NCBI RefSeq assembly: GCF_027490375.1
Contig: NZ_JAIXYH010000070.1
Span: 104,874 to 168,873 of the forward strand
Direction of reading: 5' to 3'
Source: Flavobacterium sp.
Lineage (GTDB): Bacteria > Bacteroidota > Bacteroidia > Flavobacteriales > Flavobacteriaceae
DNA: 64,000 nucleotides
Below the pieces are notes generated by a model. That model did no database searches. It saw only the letters and a list, made by a program, of their open reading frames with translations, and was not told the DNA's origin. A program made the position numbers and the translations under genes. Of this stretch, positions 35,827 to 45,232 are shown in pieces (the first letter of the stretch is position 1; every line of letters starts with the position of its first letter).

Positions 35827-37062
35827 CTATAAAAATTGTCTTATGATATTCCAATTTCCGTATAAAGCTATAAGTACATTGAAAAGTACATTCGATAAAA
35901 TAAGCACCGCAGCTTGTTTGTGAAATTGTTTTCGAAAAACCGACTCTATATGTAACGCAGCTAATAGCATCAGAGGCACTAGCCAACGCATTTCAACAAA
36001 ACTGATAATTACAACAGCAAATGTTAGCACTCCTATAAAAACAGTTATTGAGAGTGCATTCGTCTGTAAATAACTGGATTTACGAAATGAAAAAATGGGC
36101 AGCACAAGTACCAGTAGCAATGTCAAACCAGTCTGACGCGTACCATCTTTCACGATATACAGAAAATCTTTAACCGCTTCGATCAGCGTTAATTTAAAAT
36201 CGAACGTTACCGCTTGAATCAAAGTTTTTGGTAATGAATTTTCGCCGTTTTTCGCTTTGTAGGCAGTTACTTCCTCCCAACTAACATGAGTATAGTTCGG
36301 AATTTTACCTGAATTTACTGCTAACTGACTCAAATACTGACGTTCAATCCAATTTACGCCCAATTTTGGATCAGGCTCTTTATTATCGTAAAGTACTTTC
36401 CCATTATTGAAAATACTAACAGCATTCAATGTCAAAAAAATTAAAAGTAAACCTGTAGCTGCAAAAACGTCGTTCCTCGAAAATTTTAAGCGATTCCAAA
36501 AGAAAAAACCGAATAAAACTGCGAGTACAGGTAGATACATGACAAAAAGTGGTCGAATACAAATTGCTGTCGCCAATGCAGTTAAACCAAAACCCGAGAG
36601 TTTCTGTTTGCTATCGATGGCCATGTACAGCCGGTGTAATCCGATAAATAAGAAAAACTGAAATAGTAAGTCGTTGGTACCCACGTCGAGTGTTGCAGCT
36701 GTAAAGAAAGGGAGCAACCAAAAAACGCGGCTGTAAAACGATCGGTAATTTGCAAAAACATAGGCAATAAATACTACTGCTAATACGGCATTAAAAACGC
36801 GATTACCTTCAAAGGTTCCGAAAAGATAAGCGAAGGGTAAACTAAGAATATGATAAAAGACGCTAAATCCGTTGTTTTGTGTTAGTGTAATTTCGCCGTT
36901 CAAAAGTTGTTCGGCATTCTGTGCGAAAAGTCCAGAATCTCCAGATTGTAGTGGCAGTTGACTGTAGTAATAGAGTCGAAATAACGCATAGCTAGCGACT
37001 GTAGCAGCAACTGCACATTTAAACCACTTGTTTTTTAGTATGTGCTCTGCTGAATTGACCAT
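35827..37062 (-). CDS. Multi-spanning membrane protein, GT-C-like
   Basis: The 411-residue protein has about ten membrane segments. The first outer loop has QSGDSGLFAQNAEQLLNG; an acidic residue here is the catalytic base in GT-C enzymes that use polyprenyl-phosphate sugars. I do not recognise a specific family. It could transfer a sugar to the lipid-linked glycan on the periplasmic side, perhaps from the lipid made by the DPM1-like enzyme at 6496; this is inference. Confidence 0.7.
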   Translation of the reverse strand: MVNSAEHILKNKWFKCAVAATVASYALFRLYYYSQLPLQSGDSGLFAQNAEQLLNGEITLTQNNGFSVFYHILSLPFAYLFGTFEGNRVFNAVLAVVFIAYVFANYRSFYSRVFWLLPFFTAATLDVGTNDLLFQFFLFIGLHRLYMAIDSKQKLSGFGLTALATAICIRPLFVMYLPVLAVLFGFFFWNRLKFSRNDVFAATGLLLIFLTLNAVSIFNNGKVLYDNKEPDPKLGVNWIERQYLSQLAVNSGKIPNYTHVSWEEVTAYKAKNGENSLPKTLIQAVTFDFKLTLIEAVKDFLYIVKDGTRQTGLTLLLVLVLPIFSFRKSSYLQTNALSITVFIGVLTFAVVIISFVEMRWLVPLMLLAALHIESVFRKQFHKQAAVLILSNVLFNVLIALYGNWNIIRQFL

Positions 37063-37097
37063 AGAAAGGAGTTTGAGTAGAAAATTATGAAAGTGAC

Positions 37098-38648
37098 TCA
37101 GTTTGTTTTTCTTTCTGCCAATCGGTTTGCATAGTACAACGACTCATTAAACTGAAGGAATTTATACGGCAAATTTAATATCCGTAGGGGAAATTTTAGT
37201 TTATTGCCAGAAATGAGATAATGTACCATATACTTGATCTTATATTCCCGCAATTCGGCAGCCGAAAATTGTTTGACGATACCGTACATTATTGTCGGAC
37301 TTGGCACTGGTTTTATTCTGCCCACAGGTTTTCCTAATTCCCAAGGTTGAGCTTTTCGTGCTTTTCCGGATTTTTTTGCTTGCAATCCCCAATAGCGATA
37401 ACCGCCTTGAGGGGGTTTTAAGTGTAAATTTACAGCAAACGGATTATGTAAAACCGAAATTCCCAACTTGGTTATCGAAAAACCAAAATCGCTGTCTTCG
37501 CCGTAACCGCCATCAAAGTTCACGTCGTTTCCACCCAATCGATTTACTACCGCTCGCAATACACATGAATTAGCATTACTAAAACACGATGTGGCCCCGG
37601 CGCGCACTCCATTTTCTTGCTCGTACTTCTGTAATTTCTGCTCTAGATCATGTAAATCCTGCTGCTGGTGATCGGCTCTGATATCTAAACCATTGCAGGC
37701 TTCGGCGCCATACGTTTTAAGAAAGCGCAAATGAGATTCTATGAAAGTGTTCGGAATGCGAATATCATCGTCGCCAAAAATGATATACTCGCCGGTACAC
37801 AAATCAATAGCTTCGTTGCGAGCCCTACAACTTCCTTTTGATTGCTGCTGTTTTGCAATCAGCTTAAACGGATAATTTTCTTGGGGATAAGCCACAGCCA
37901 CATCTAGATTTGGGGTAGCATCAATCACGATCACTTCGGTTGGCAACACGCTTTGCTTGCTTAAATCGTCGAGTAAATTCCGCGTAAAATCTTGTCGCAT
38001 CATCGTCGGAATGATATAACTAACCGATGGATACTCGTTAAGCTTTGCTAAAGGTCGCGCTGGAATTCCTTGCCTGATTGACTTCACCTTGAAGTTACGT
38101 GTTTTCCAAAAAGCATAAACCTCTTTTGGATTCCAAAAACCGCAACGAAAAAGCATAAAAACACTGTGCGATGTTTTAAAATTCTTTTTAAAAAATTGGT
38201 ACCGATCGTAGGCTGAAAGGGTTGGTTGGCGGTACAAATTCGCAGGAAACAGATCGTCTATATGCTTAGGTATTCCGCCCAAATAGCGCAATAAACGATA
38301 GGAAAAATCGAATGCTGCAACCAACGGATTAGTGTATTCAGAATCGAAGCCACCTAATTGTTCCCATACGGCTTTGCGCACGAGAAATGCCTCGGGATTA
38401 CAGCGCCAAGAAATGCAATCTGAAAGATTATCAAAATCTTTGATATACCAAAACTGTACTGAAGATTGATAGATAACTTCTGGGAATGCATTACGCAAAC
38501 CTTGCTGAAGTCCGCTGTGCCATAAATCGCCTTCCGATTTGGATAAATCTTCGAAACGCGACAAATCGGGCTGTCCGCAATACAACAGCACTTCGCCGTT
38601 CACCGTGATATACTCATTTAGTTTTAGCTGCATAGTTTTGAATAACAA
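37098..38648 (-). CDS. Family 2 glycosyltransferase with an extra partial GT2 domain
   Basis: The C-terminal part (about residues 205-516) is a complete GT2: PSVSYIIPTMMRQDFTRNLL, VIVIDATPNLD and the DxD-like FGDDDIRIPNT. The first 170 residues look like only the second half of another GT2 domain (EAFLVRKAVWEQLGGFDSEY) with no nucleotide-binding half. Start could be 38648 or the ATG at 38633. Either an accessory domain or a remnant of a two-domain enzyme. It overlaps the upstream GT4 gene by 35 bases. Confidence 0.83.
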   Translation of the reverse strand: MLFKTMQLKLNEYITVNGEVLLYCGQPDLSRFEDLSKSEGDLWHSGLQQGLRNAFPEVIYQSSVQFWYIKDFDNLSDCISWRCNPEAFLVRKAVWEQLGGFDSEYTNPLVAAFDFSYRLLRYLGGIPKHIDDLFPANLYRQPTLSAYDRYQFFKKNFKTSHSVFMLFRCGFWNPKEVYAFWKTRNFKVKSIRQGIPARPLAKLNEYPSVSYIIPTMMRQDFTRNLLDDLSKQSVLPTEVIVIDATPNLDVAVAYPQENYPFKLIAKQQQSKGSCRARNEAIDLCTGEYIIFGDDDIRIPNTFIESHLRFLKTYGAEACNGLDIRADHQQQDLHDLEQKLQKYEQENGVRAGATSCFSNANSCVLRAVVNRLGGNDVNFDGGYGEDSDFGFSITKLGISVLHNPFAVNLHLKPPQGGYRYWGLQAKKSGKARKAQPWELGKPVGRIKPVPSPTIMYGIVKQFSAAELREYKIKYMVHYLISGNKLKFPLRILNLPYKFLQFNESLYYANRLAERKTN

Positions 38649-39780
38649 TCCGATAATGATCTAAATTTTGTTTGGCAATATCTTGAATGTCAAATTTTTT
38701 AAGAGCTGCTGCTCGTGCCGCGGTACCAAAACGCGTCCGAAGGTCTGGATTTTCAAGTAAATCACAAATTCGATTGGCAAATTCGGAGTGATTTTTTGGA
38801 TGTACTAAGTAGCCTTCCACTCCATCACTAATCATTTCAGCAGCCCAACCGATATTCGAGGCGACAATTGCTTTTTCTTGAAACATTGCTTCCATCCAAG
38901 CCATGGGAAGTGCTTCGGCAAAAGAAGGGAAAACGCAAACGCTCGATTGCGCAAGTGCCTCGGTAATTTCATTTGGATTTAAAGTTCCTCGAAAAACCAC
39001 ATTCGGAACGGCTTCCCGTTCAAAAGCAGACTGGAGTATTGATTTGGTAGAAATTCCTTCAAAAACATCAATGCTATCGTTTCCTGCCAACCAAAGTTCG
39101 GCATTAGGTATCCGACTTTGAACCTGTTTGAAAATCTGTGGCAGTTCTAAAACTCCCTTTTTTCTAATCAGAGATCCGAAGTAAAAAACTACCGATCGCT
39201 GCGGATTGCTTCGACTAACTTGCAAAGGAACAGCGCCGTTAAAAATTCTGGTAAAGGTAAAAGAACAATGAAACACCTTTTGTGTGAATTCTCCACAAAA
39301 TCGACTTACCGCTACGATACTGTTTGCCGAAAGCAGCGCTCTTTTTTCGCGGTAAGTGTTGAACACTTTAGGTTTTCTTTTATCAAGTGCGCAAAAGTAC
39401 GTATCAGAACCGTGAATTTTTACCACAACTGGACAGGAAACAGGTAAAAACGCCGACGGGCCTGTCCAATCTGGAGCTTCAATTATATTGATTTCATTTG
39501 AAGAAATTAATCGTTGCAGAACCCGTTGTAATTTTATTTGTCGGAAAAAATAAGAAAGTCCCGGCAGCCGTAAATGCTTTACAACCACTAGTCGCATTCC
39601 TAAATAATCGCGCTCAGAATCTTCATACTGGCCGTAAATTACTACTGTAACTGCAATGCCTTGCTCTTTTAAAGCCAAACCTAGGTTTTTAATACTGCTC
39701 CCTAAGCCGCCGCATTTTCCGAATTCTGGCAACGGAAACTCTGGAGTTAAAAACGCAACTTTTACTTGATTTTCTGCCAT
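38614..39780 (-). CDS. Family 4 glycosyltransferase
   Basis: 388 residues, GT-B. It opens VAFLTPEFPLPEFGKCGGLG, with the glycine loop of glycogen-synthase-like GT4 enzymes, then VVKIHGSDTYF, YFGSLIRKKGVLELPQIF and FPSFAEALPMAWMEAMFQEK as the donor-binding E-x7-E region. Overlaps its upstream neighbour (the methyltransferase) by 19 bases. Confidence 0.92.
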   Translation of the reverse strand: MAENQVKVAFLTPEFPLPEFGKCGGLGSSIKNLGLALKEQGIAVTVVIYGQYEDSERDYLGMRLVVVKHLRLPGLSYFFRQIKLQRVLQRLISSNEINIIEAPDWTGPSAFLPVSCPVVVKIHGSDTYFCALDKRKPKVFNTYREKRALLSANSIVAVSRFCGEFTQKVFHCSFTFTRIFNGAVPLQVSRSNPQRSVVFYFGSLIRKKGVLELPQIFKQVQSRIPNAELWLAGNDSIDVFEGISTKSILQSAFEREAVPNVVFRGTLNPNEITEALAQSSVCVFPSFAEALPMAWMEAMFQEKAIVASNIGWAAEMISDGVEGYLVHPKNHSEFANRICDLLENPDLRTRFGTAARAAALKKFDIQDIAKQNLDHYRIVIQNYAAKTK

Positions 39781-40751
39781 ATCGCAGCTACATTTCGACC
39801 ATTGAGACTTCCTTTAGCGGCCCATTCGTCTTCCATTGGAATTAAATCTGCCGGCAAATCATGTTTTAATACACCGTAAAAAGCATAGCTTCGATGTGTA
39901 ATGAGTTGAAAGTTTGTTAACACGGTCTTCAATTCCTTCATAGAAATGCCACCATAACCACTTTCTGATATTTGTATGTCGGTAACCTTCCATAAATCAT
40001 CGGCGGTTAGTCGTTTTCTAATTACCTTTTCTCTCAATAAATCATCGTTAATTCGATCAATGTACGTTTTTCTACCCAGCAGTCTATTCAATTGGTTCCG
40101 CCATTTTTTGGGTAGAAAGTGTTTTATGGAACTTGAGTGCACCGCTTGTTGCTGCATTCGAGATTTGAGTAATAGCTCACGCTCGATTCGCTCCGGGTCG
40201 CTGTCGCTATCTTTGTTTGGGTCTTGTAAATGAATAAAAATACCTCCAGGTCGCAGCAGCGATTCAATATTCTTCAAAAAAGTATGAAGATTAGGAATAT
40301 GGTGCAGAACGCTCGAAAGCATGACAGCATCAAACTTTCCGGTAAAATCGGGCAGTTGCTCGTGGATTATTTGAACTTGCTGCGACCAATTTTTACTTTT
40401 CGCTTTGGCTCTCTCTAGCATTTGCGCAGAAGTATCGAACAACGTAATTTCTTGGCAGTTTTGTGATAGGCTTGTTTTTAAAAACATTTGCGTAGCCAGC
40501 GCAGTTCCGCAGCCAAAATCGAGCAGCGATACAATCTTATTGTCTCTCATTTTAAGCTCGGTATCGCTTGCTAAAAAATCAAATTGTTCTTGCAAACTCT
40601 CTAGCATATCCGCATGCAATTCATCATAATGAACTGCTTCGTGATCATGAAAAATAACATTAACTCTTTTGTGGAATTCTTGTAGACTCAGAAGACTCTG
40701 TACTTTCTTATAAATTGGTAAAATTGGATTAAGTTCATCCATATCGTTCAC
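39762..40751 (-). CDS. Class I SAM-dependent methyltransferase
   Basis: Motif I is LLDFGCGTALATQMF near residue 78, followed by ITLFDTSAQML and DAVMLSSVLHHIPN, the methyltransferase 11/12 pattern; a 130-residue basic region follows with no known fold. It probably methylates a sugar or terminal residue of the glycan. It is the first gene of the left operon; the 326 bases upstream (40752-41077) are AT-rich and I see no gene, terminator or convincing promoter in them. Confidence 0.88.
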   Translation of the reverse strand: MNDMDELNPILPIYKKVQSLLSLQEFHKRVNVIFHDHEAVHYDELHADMLESLQEQFDFLASDTELKMRDNKIVSLLDFGCGTALATQMFLKTSLSQNCQEITLFDTSAQMLERAKAKSKNWSQQVQIIHEQLPDFTGKFDAVMLSSVLHHIPNLHTFLKNIESLLRPGGIFIHLQDPNKDSDSDPERIERELLLKSRMQQQAVHSSSIKHFLPKKWRNQLNRLLGRKTYIDRINDDLLREKVIRKRLTADDLWKVTDIQISESGYGGISMKELKTVLTNFQLITHRSYAFYGVLKHDLPADLIPMEDEWAAKGSLNGRNVAAIWQKIK

Positions 40752-41077
40752 ACATATAAAAAATCTTTGAATTTTGCTTATAAACTTTTGAACTGCTAAA
40801 GTAAAACTTTATGAAGGAGCAAATCCGATGAATTTGTGTTTTTTTCTATGGATTTGGTTCAGCCGAAAAATCTACTGCGGTGTTCATAAGTGTTGCAGCA
40901 TTGTTACGTCTCTATCATCGAGATAATTTTTATGGGAAATGTTAGTTGTCTAAAGTTCTACAAAAGAAAAAGCATTTTTTTCGAATTGATCATAAAAATG
41001 AATGTGCAAGCCAATTATGAGACGAGCAATTACATGGCCACAATAAATTTATTTATGCGGACCAAGCTCGCGACCAC

Positions 41078-42142
41078 TTATTGCAATAACTTCAAATAAT
41101 TTTGAACCATATTTTCTAAAGAAAAATGCTTGCGAATCGTATCGCTTACATTCGAATCTAAAACAACAGATCCGCGCCATAACTTCTGCAAAGCAATTAC
41201 CCAAGCATTGACGTTCTTCGCGGGAAGAATTAATCCGTTTTTTCCGTGATGTACCGCTTCTTTATTACCTCCAACCGGCGTTGTAATAACGGGTACATTC
41301 GCGGCTAAACTTTCTAATATACTCAAGCTAAAACACTCCATGTGAGTAGGTTGAAGCAAGTAATCGTAATTCGCTAATTGTTGTTTGATGGTTGGAGAAT
41401 TACCTCGAAAATTGAAATTTTGTCTTACTTCAAATCGATCGCAAAGTTGAAACAGCACTTCTTCGTACGGTCCGGATCCAAAAACATCAATTTGAAGTTC
41501 TTTTTTTATTTCCTCTTCCAATAATGAAACTGCGGCAATAAGATCTTGAATGCCCTTTGTTTCACGCAAGTGCGAAACCACAACAAATTTAGGTTTTACG
41601 GTATTGCGCTCTGTTCTAACCTGAATATCTGCTGCGATGATTCCGTTATAGATACAGCTTGTACGATCTCGTATCACACAGCCAAAATCGGCAATCAGTT
41701 CTTTAACTGTATAGTTAGAAACTCCAACGAATCGATCTATATAACGACCATACAACAAGCCTTTTACACGCTTTTCAATTCGCTTTTTAAACGGATAACC
41801 ACCAAGCGGTCTCGGATTGTGATCTACGGCAATGAAATTCTTTCTAACCAGTGGTCGCGCCATCTTAAAAAAAGGCGTACATAACTCGAGAAAGTGTGTA
41901 AAAACGTAATCAAACTGTTGGTTGTAGCTCAAAAAGCTGTCTTCAACCGATAAGCCTTCGCTCGAAACAATATGCAAGTCACCGTATTGTCCGTGCTCGC
42001 TGTTGTTCGGAAAGAACCACACCGGATTCCAGCCTAATTTCTTCGCTTCATAGTCGAACTTCCAAAAAAAATAGTCCATCCCCCCCACCCGATCGGGGAG
42101 CAAACGGTACGCACAGAGAATCGCTAATTTTTTGCTTTTCAT
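41078..42142 (-). CDS. Family 4 glycosyltransferase
   Basis: GT-B fold of 354 residues: LCAYRLLPDRVGGMDYFFWKF with the GG loop, VVSHLRETKGIQDLIAAV, and SLSILESLAANVPVITTPVGG in the donor site. Cytoplasmic retaining transferase; sugar unknown. The ATG overlaps the stop of the upstream GT-B-like gene (four bases), so they are coupled. Confidence 0.91.
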   Translation of the reverse strand: MKSKKLAILCAYRLLPDRVGGMDYFFWKFDYEAKKLGWNPVWFFPNNSEHGQYGDLHIVSSEGLSVEDSFLSYNQQFDYVFTHFLELCTPFFKMARPLVRKNFIAVDHNPRPLGGYPFKKRIEKRVKGLLYGRYIDRFVGVSNYTVKELIADFGCVIRDRTSCIYNGIIAADIQVRTERNTVKPKFVVVSHLRETKGIQDLIAAVSLLEEEIKKELQIDVFGSGPYEEVLFQLCDRFEVRQNFNFRGNSPTIKQQLANYDYLLQPTHMECFSLSILESLAANVPVITTPVGGNKEAVHHGKNGLILPAKNVNAWVIALQKLWRGSVVLDSNVSDTIRKHFSLENMVQNYLKLLQ

Positions 42143-43551
42143 TTCTTTAATCGTATTAAACTAGCGTTGATTTCCTGATTAACTTTTTTTAAACTGACTC
42201 CTATTTGCATATCAACAAACGATTTCCGCTGCGCCGACTTGTCGTCTCCATGCAACAACAGCCGATTAATTGCTTCTAAGAACTGCTTTTCATCGGTGAC
42301 AATATGACTCGCTTTCAACTCGACCAATGGAATCAAATGTCGAAACTTCAAATATTTTTGATCGTCCCAATAGCCGTTGGTTCCATTCCCAAAAACCGGA
42401 TTTATAACCGGCTTGTCAAACAAAAACGAATCAATAGTAATGGTTGATAAAACATTTATCGTGAACGCTGCGTGGGTTAAAATCGATTTTAAATCACACA
42501 AATCTTGAAAACTCGGCACGCGCTGCGACCAACTTTCAGTGAAAGGCGTTTTTGCCACTTTCCAGTCGGGATAGTTCCACTTAAAGAACGGATATTTCTC
42601 GGCAACCGCTGCAAAACGTCCCGGAACTTCTGCCGGAGAAGTACGCACCAAAACATTTACTGCTCGAACAAGCTTAGCTGCTTCAATAAACGAACCCAGA
42701 AAATCTAGGTAAACCGGATCGTTTTTGATGGTCGAGTCGTTACAGGTATACACAATTAGTGGTAAATCCGGATTTAAATCGAACTTTCGAAATAACGCCT
42801 CTCGCTCGTTCGTAAATCGACTGTCTATAAAAGGAACAAATTGCGGCGTTCCCACAATAGAAATTTGCTGCTCGGTAATTCGAGGATAAAATTCCAATAA
42901 TTCGGCCTTCATCAACGAACTCCAAACCAGATAATGCGAGAACGAGCCAGCCATCCTGCCTTTTGACGCCAAGTTATCCCACGAAAAAACAAAAGTTGCA
43001 GTGGGCAAACCAAGTGATTCCGCAACTTTTAATAAAGGTGCAATGATCGGCGGTCGCTGATGCGTAAAAAATAAAACATCCGGGCGGGTGCGCAGTAAAA
43101 TCTCGCGATATTCCTCCAAGATAGGCTGCCCAATAAAACTATTGTACTGCAAACGCTCGGCACCCAACACAACTCCTTCACTATGAAAAATCTTAGAAAT
43201 CACATAAATACAACGATTAACGATTCCTTTCGGACTCCAAGCCGTTGATCGTGTGCGCTGCAAACTGTTGCGAATACCAAAATTGTGTTTGGCGTGCCGC
43301 TGCATGTGCGCTACTTCCTTAAACTTGCGAAACATCCACGTTAGAAACCGCTCGTCCGATGGGCGCAAAGGAACAATTTCAACTCGATCCGGAACTGTGG
43401 GATAAACCTCGAGGGGCAAAAAACTTAAAATCACCACGCGGTCAAATACCTGTAATGCTTCGGAGACAAAATCATTAATAATGAAATTGCGGAAGCCTAC
43501 GCCATCAGTAATTACTAATCCAAGAGTGCGGTTGTAGTAGTTTTGCATCAA
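42139..43551 (-). CDS. GT-B-like protein of unrecognised family, paralogue 1
   Basis: 470 residues, no membrane segment. I do not recognise the family. Landmarks: LGLVITDGVGFRNFIINDF at the start, VLFFTHQRPPIIAPL, FVFSWDNLASKGRMAGSF, VGTPQFVPF, then LSTITIDSFLFDKPVINPVFG. The SWDN and late HAAFTINVLSTITID regions recall GT-B enzymes such as CDP-glycerol or surface-carbohydrate transferases. It is about half identical to the next gene upstream, with all landmarks kept, so the pair arose by tandem duplication. A glycosyl- or phosphoglycosyltransferase role is inferred from context. Confidence 0.75.
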   Translation of the reverse strand: MMQNYYNRTLGLVITDGVGFRNFIINDFVSEALQVFDRVVILSFLPLEVYPTVPDRVEIVPLRPSDERFLTWMFRKFKEVAHMQRHAKHNFGIRNSLQRTRSTAWSPKGIVNRCIYVISKIFHSEGVVLGAERLQYNSFIGQPILEEYREILLRTRPDVLFFTHQRPPIIAPLLKVAESLGLPTATFVFSWDNLASKGRMAGSFSHYLVWSSLMKAELLEFYPRITEQQISIVGTPQFVPFIDSRFTNEREALFRKFDLNPDLPLIVYTCNDSTIKNDPVYLDFLGSFIEAAKLVRAVNVLVRTSPAEVPGRFAAVAEKYPFFKWNYPDWKVAKTPFTESWSQRVPSFQDLCDLKSILTHAAFTINVLSTITIDSFLFDKPVINPVFGNGTNGYWDDQKYLKFRHLIPLVELKASHIVTDEKQFLEAINRLLLHGDDKSAQRKSFVDMQIGVSLKKVNQEINASLIRLKK

Positions 43552-43597
43552 AACGAATATACGTTCATTTTCGTTGTAAATGCAAAACGATTTGAAC

Positions 43598-44992
43598 TTA
43601 TTCCAATTCGTGCAAAGTCTTTACAATCGTTTTATTGACAGCGCTTAACGGTACGCTTATCTGTAAGTCTACAAAAGACTTTCGCGCTGCCGCCTTATCA
43701 TCGCCGCCAGAAAGTAAAAAATTGATAGCCGTTAAGTATTGGTTGGCATCTTTAACAATCAAACTCGCATTTGCACGTTCGAGAACTTCTAAATGTCTAA
43801 ACCTTAAGAACTTCTGATCATTCCACAAACCATTACTTCCCGTTCCAAAAACCGGATTTATAACGGGCTTATCAAAAATAAACGAATCGATGGTGATAGT
43901 CGAAAGTACATTGATCGTAAATGCCGCATACTGCAACATCGACTTCAAATCGGATATATCTTCTTGCGTGGGTGTGCGCTGTGCCCAGGTTTCAGTGCCC
44001 GAATTTGAAGCTACTATCCATTTCGGATCGTTCCATTTTAAAAACGGATATTTTTCCCGTATCGCCGCAAAACGCAACGGATCTTCAGCCGGCGAGGTGC
44101 GAACTAAAACCGAAACTTCTTGCGTTAATTGCTTATTCTCAATAAACTGTGCCAAAACATCCAAGTAATGCGGATCGTTGCGGCTACTCGAATCGTTACA
44201 CGTAAAAACGACCAAAGGCAAATCCGGATTCAAATCGAATTTCTTATAAAAATCTGCCCGTTCCTGATCAAACGAATCGGTCACAAAAGGAACAAACTGC
44301 GGCGTTCCAACCACGTGCACATGCGCATTTGAAACCGAATCGTAAAATTCCAACAAATCGGATTTCATCAAATTACTCCAAACTAAATACCGATCAAAAC
44401 TACCCGCCATTCGACCCTTAGACGCCAAATTATCCCACGAAAAAATAAACGTTGATGTTATGATGTTCAGATCTTTAGCACATTTTATTATCGGAGCAAT
44501 AAACGGCGGACGCTGGTGTGTGAAAAACAATACATCAACCGGATTATCTAGCAACAACTTGCGGTAAAACGCCATAGCCGACTGCCCGTAAAAAGTAGCG
44601 TATTGCAAACGCTCGGCCAGTAGAATAATCCGCTCGCTATGCAAAAAACGCGTGAGATGATAAATCAGCGGATTTAGCAAGCCTTGCACATTCCACTCCA
44701 AAGCGCGCATCAGTTGTAAATTGTCGTTTATACCAAAGTTTCCCGCTGCAAATTTCTGCATATGAGCCACTTCCTTAAACTTTCTAAAAAACCAAGAAAT
44801 GGTGCGCTCGGGCATGATATCTAGGGGAACGACACGAACATTAGCAGGAAATTTCGGATACACCTCAGCAGGGAGGAAACTAAAAATCACAATTTCTTTA
44901 AAAGAGGCAACAGCTTCCGAAATAAAATCGTTAATGATAAAATTTCGAAAGCCAACACCGTCGGTAATCACAATTCCAAGTCGCTCGCGCAT
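43598..44992 (-). CDS. GT-B-like protein of unrecognised family, paralogue 2
   Basis: 464 residues, first gene of a three-gene unit. The same landmarks as its tandem copy: LGIVITDGVGFRNFIINDF, FSWDNLASKGRMAGSF, VGTPQFVPF and TINVLSTITIDSFIFDKP. Both copies keep full length and uninterrupted frame, so both are probably active, possibly on different acceptors. The gap to the copy downstream is 46 bases; element D lies on the upstream side. Confidence 0.75.
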   Translation of the reverse strand: MRERLGIVITDGVGFRNFIINDFISEAVASFKEIVIFSFLPAEVYPKFPANVRVVPLDIMPERTISWFFRKFKEVAHMQKFAAGNFGINDNLQLMRALEWNVQGLLNPLIYHLTRFLHSERIILLAERLQYATFYGQSAMAFYRKLLLDNPVDVLFFTHQRPPFIAPIIKCAKDLNIITSTFIFSWDNLASKGRMAGSFDRYLVWSNLMKSDLLEFYDSVSNAHVHVVGTPQFVPFVTDSFDQERADFYKKFDLNPDLPLVVFTCNDSSSRNDPHYLDVLAQFIENKQLTQEVSVLVRTSPAEDPLRFAAIREKYPFLKWNDPKWIVASNSGTETWAQRTPTQEDISDLKSMLQYAAFTINVLSTITIDSFIFDKPVINPVFGTGSNGLWNDQKFLRFRHLEVLERANASLIVKDANQYLTAINFLLSGGDDKAAARKSFVDLQISVPLSAVNKTIVKTLHELE

Positions 44993-45091
44993 CGTAAAGT
45001 GTTTTCACCGCAAAGAAAATGCAAAATCTGCCGCGCTGTATGCCTAGGCTCGAAATTTAAACGGATTTAAATCGATAAATATGCTGTTTTG

Positions 45092-45232
45092 TTTTTGGGC
45101 GTTCCGGTGCCAAACAATCGTTCTTCATTGAAAAATCTTCTGGGCACCGTCAGGCCATCCGCTGTATCTTTTGCCTTCGTACCTCCGGCAAAAGGATGTC
45201 GCTACTGTCCTTAACGCAAAAAATCGTTACCC
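45092..45232 (+). repeat. Dispersed structured element, copy D (best preserved)
   Basis: TTTTTGGGCGTTCCGGTGCC, later GCACCGTCAGGCCATCCGC, TGTATCTTTTGCC, an 8-pair hairpin (arms CTTTTGCC 45168-45175 and GGCAAAAG 45187-45194), GATGTCGCTACTGTCC, TTAACGC and AAAATCGTTACCC. The 3' box covers the stop codon (45227-45229) of the FkbM gene on the other strand. It separates two polysaccharide operons. Confidence 0.85.

Noticed and set aside
40890..41099. A 69-codon plus-strand frame between glycosyltransferase genes
   Set aside because: AT-rich, no family pattern, and overlaps the end of the gene at 41078.
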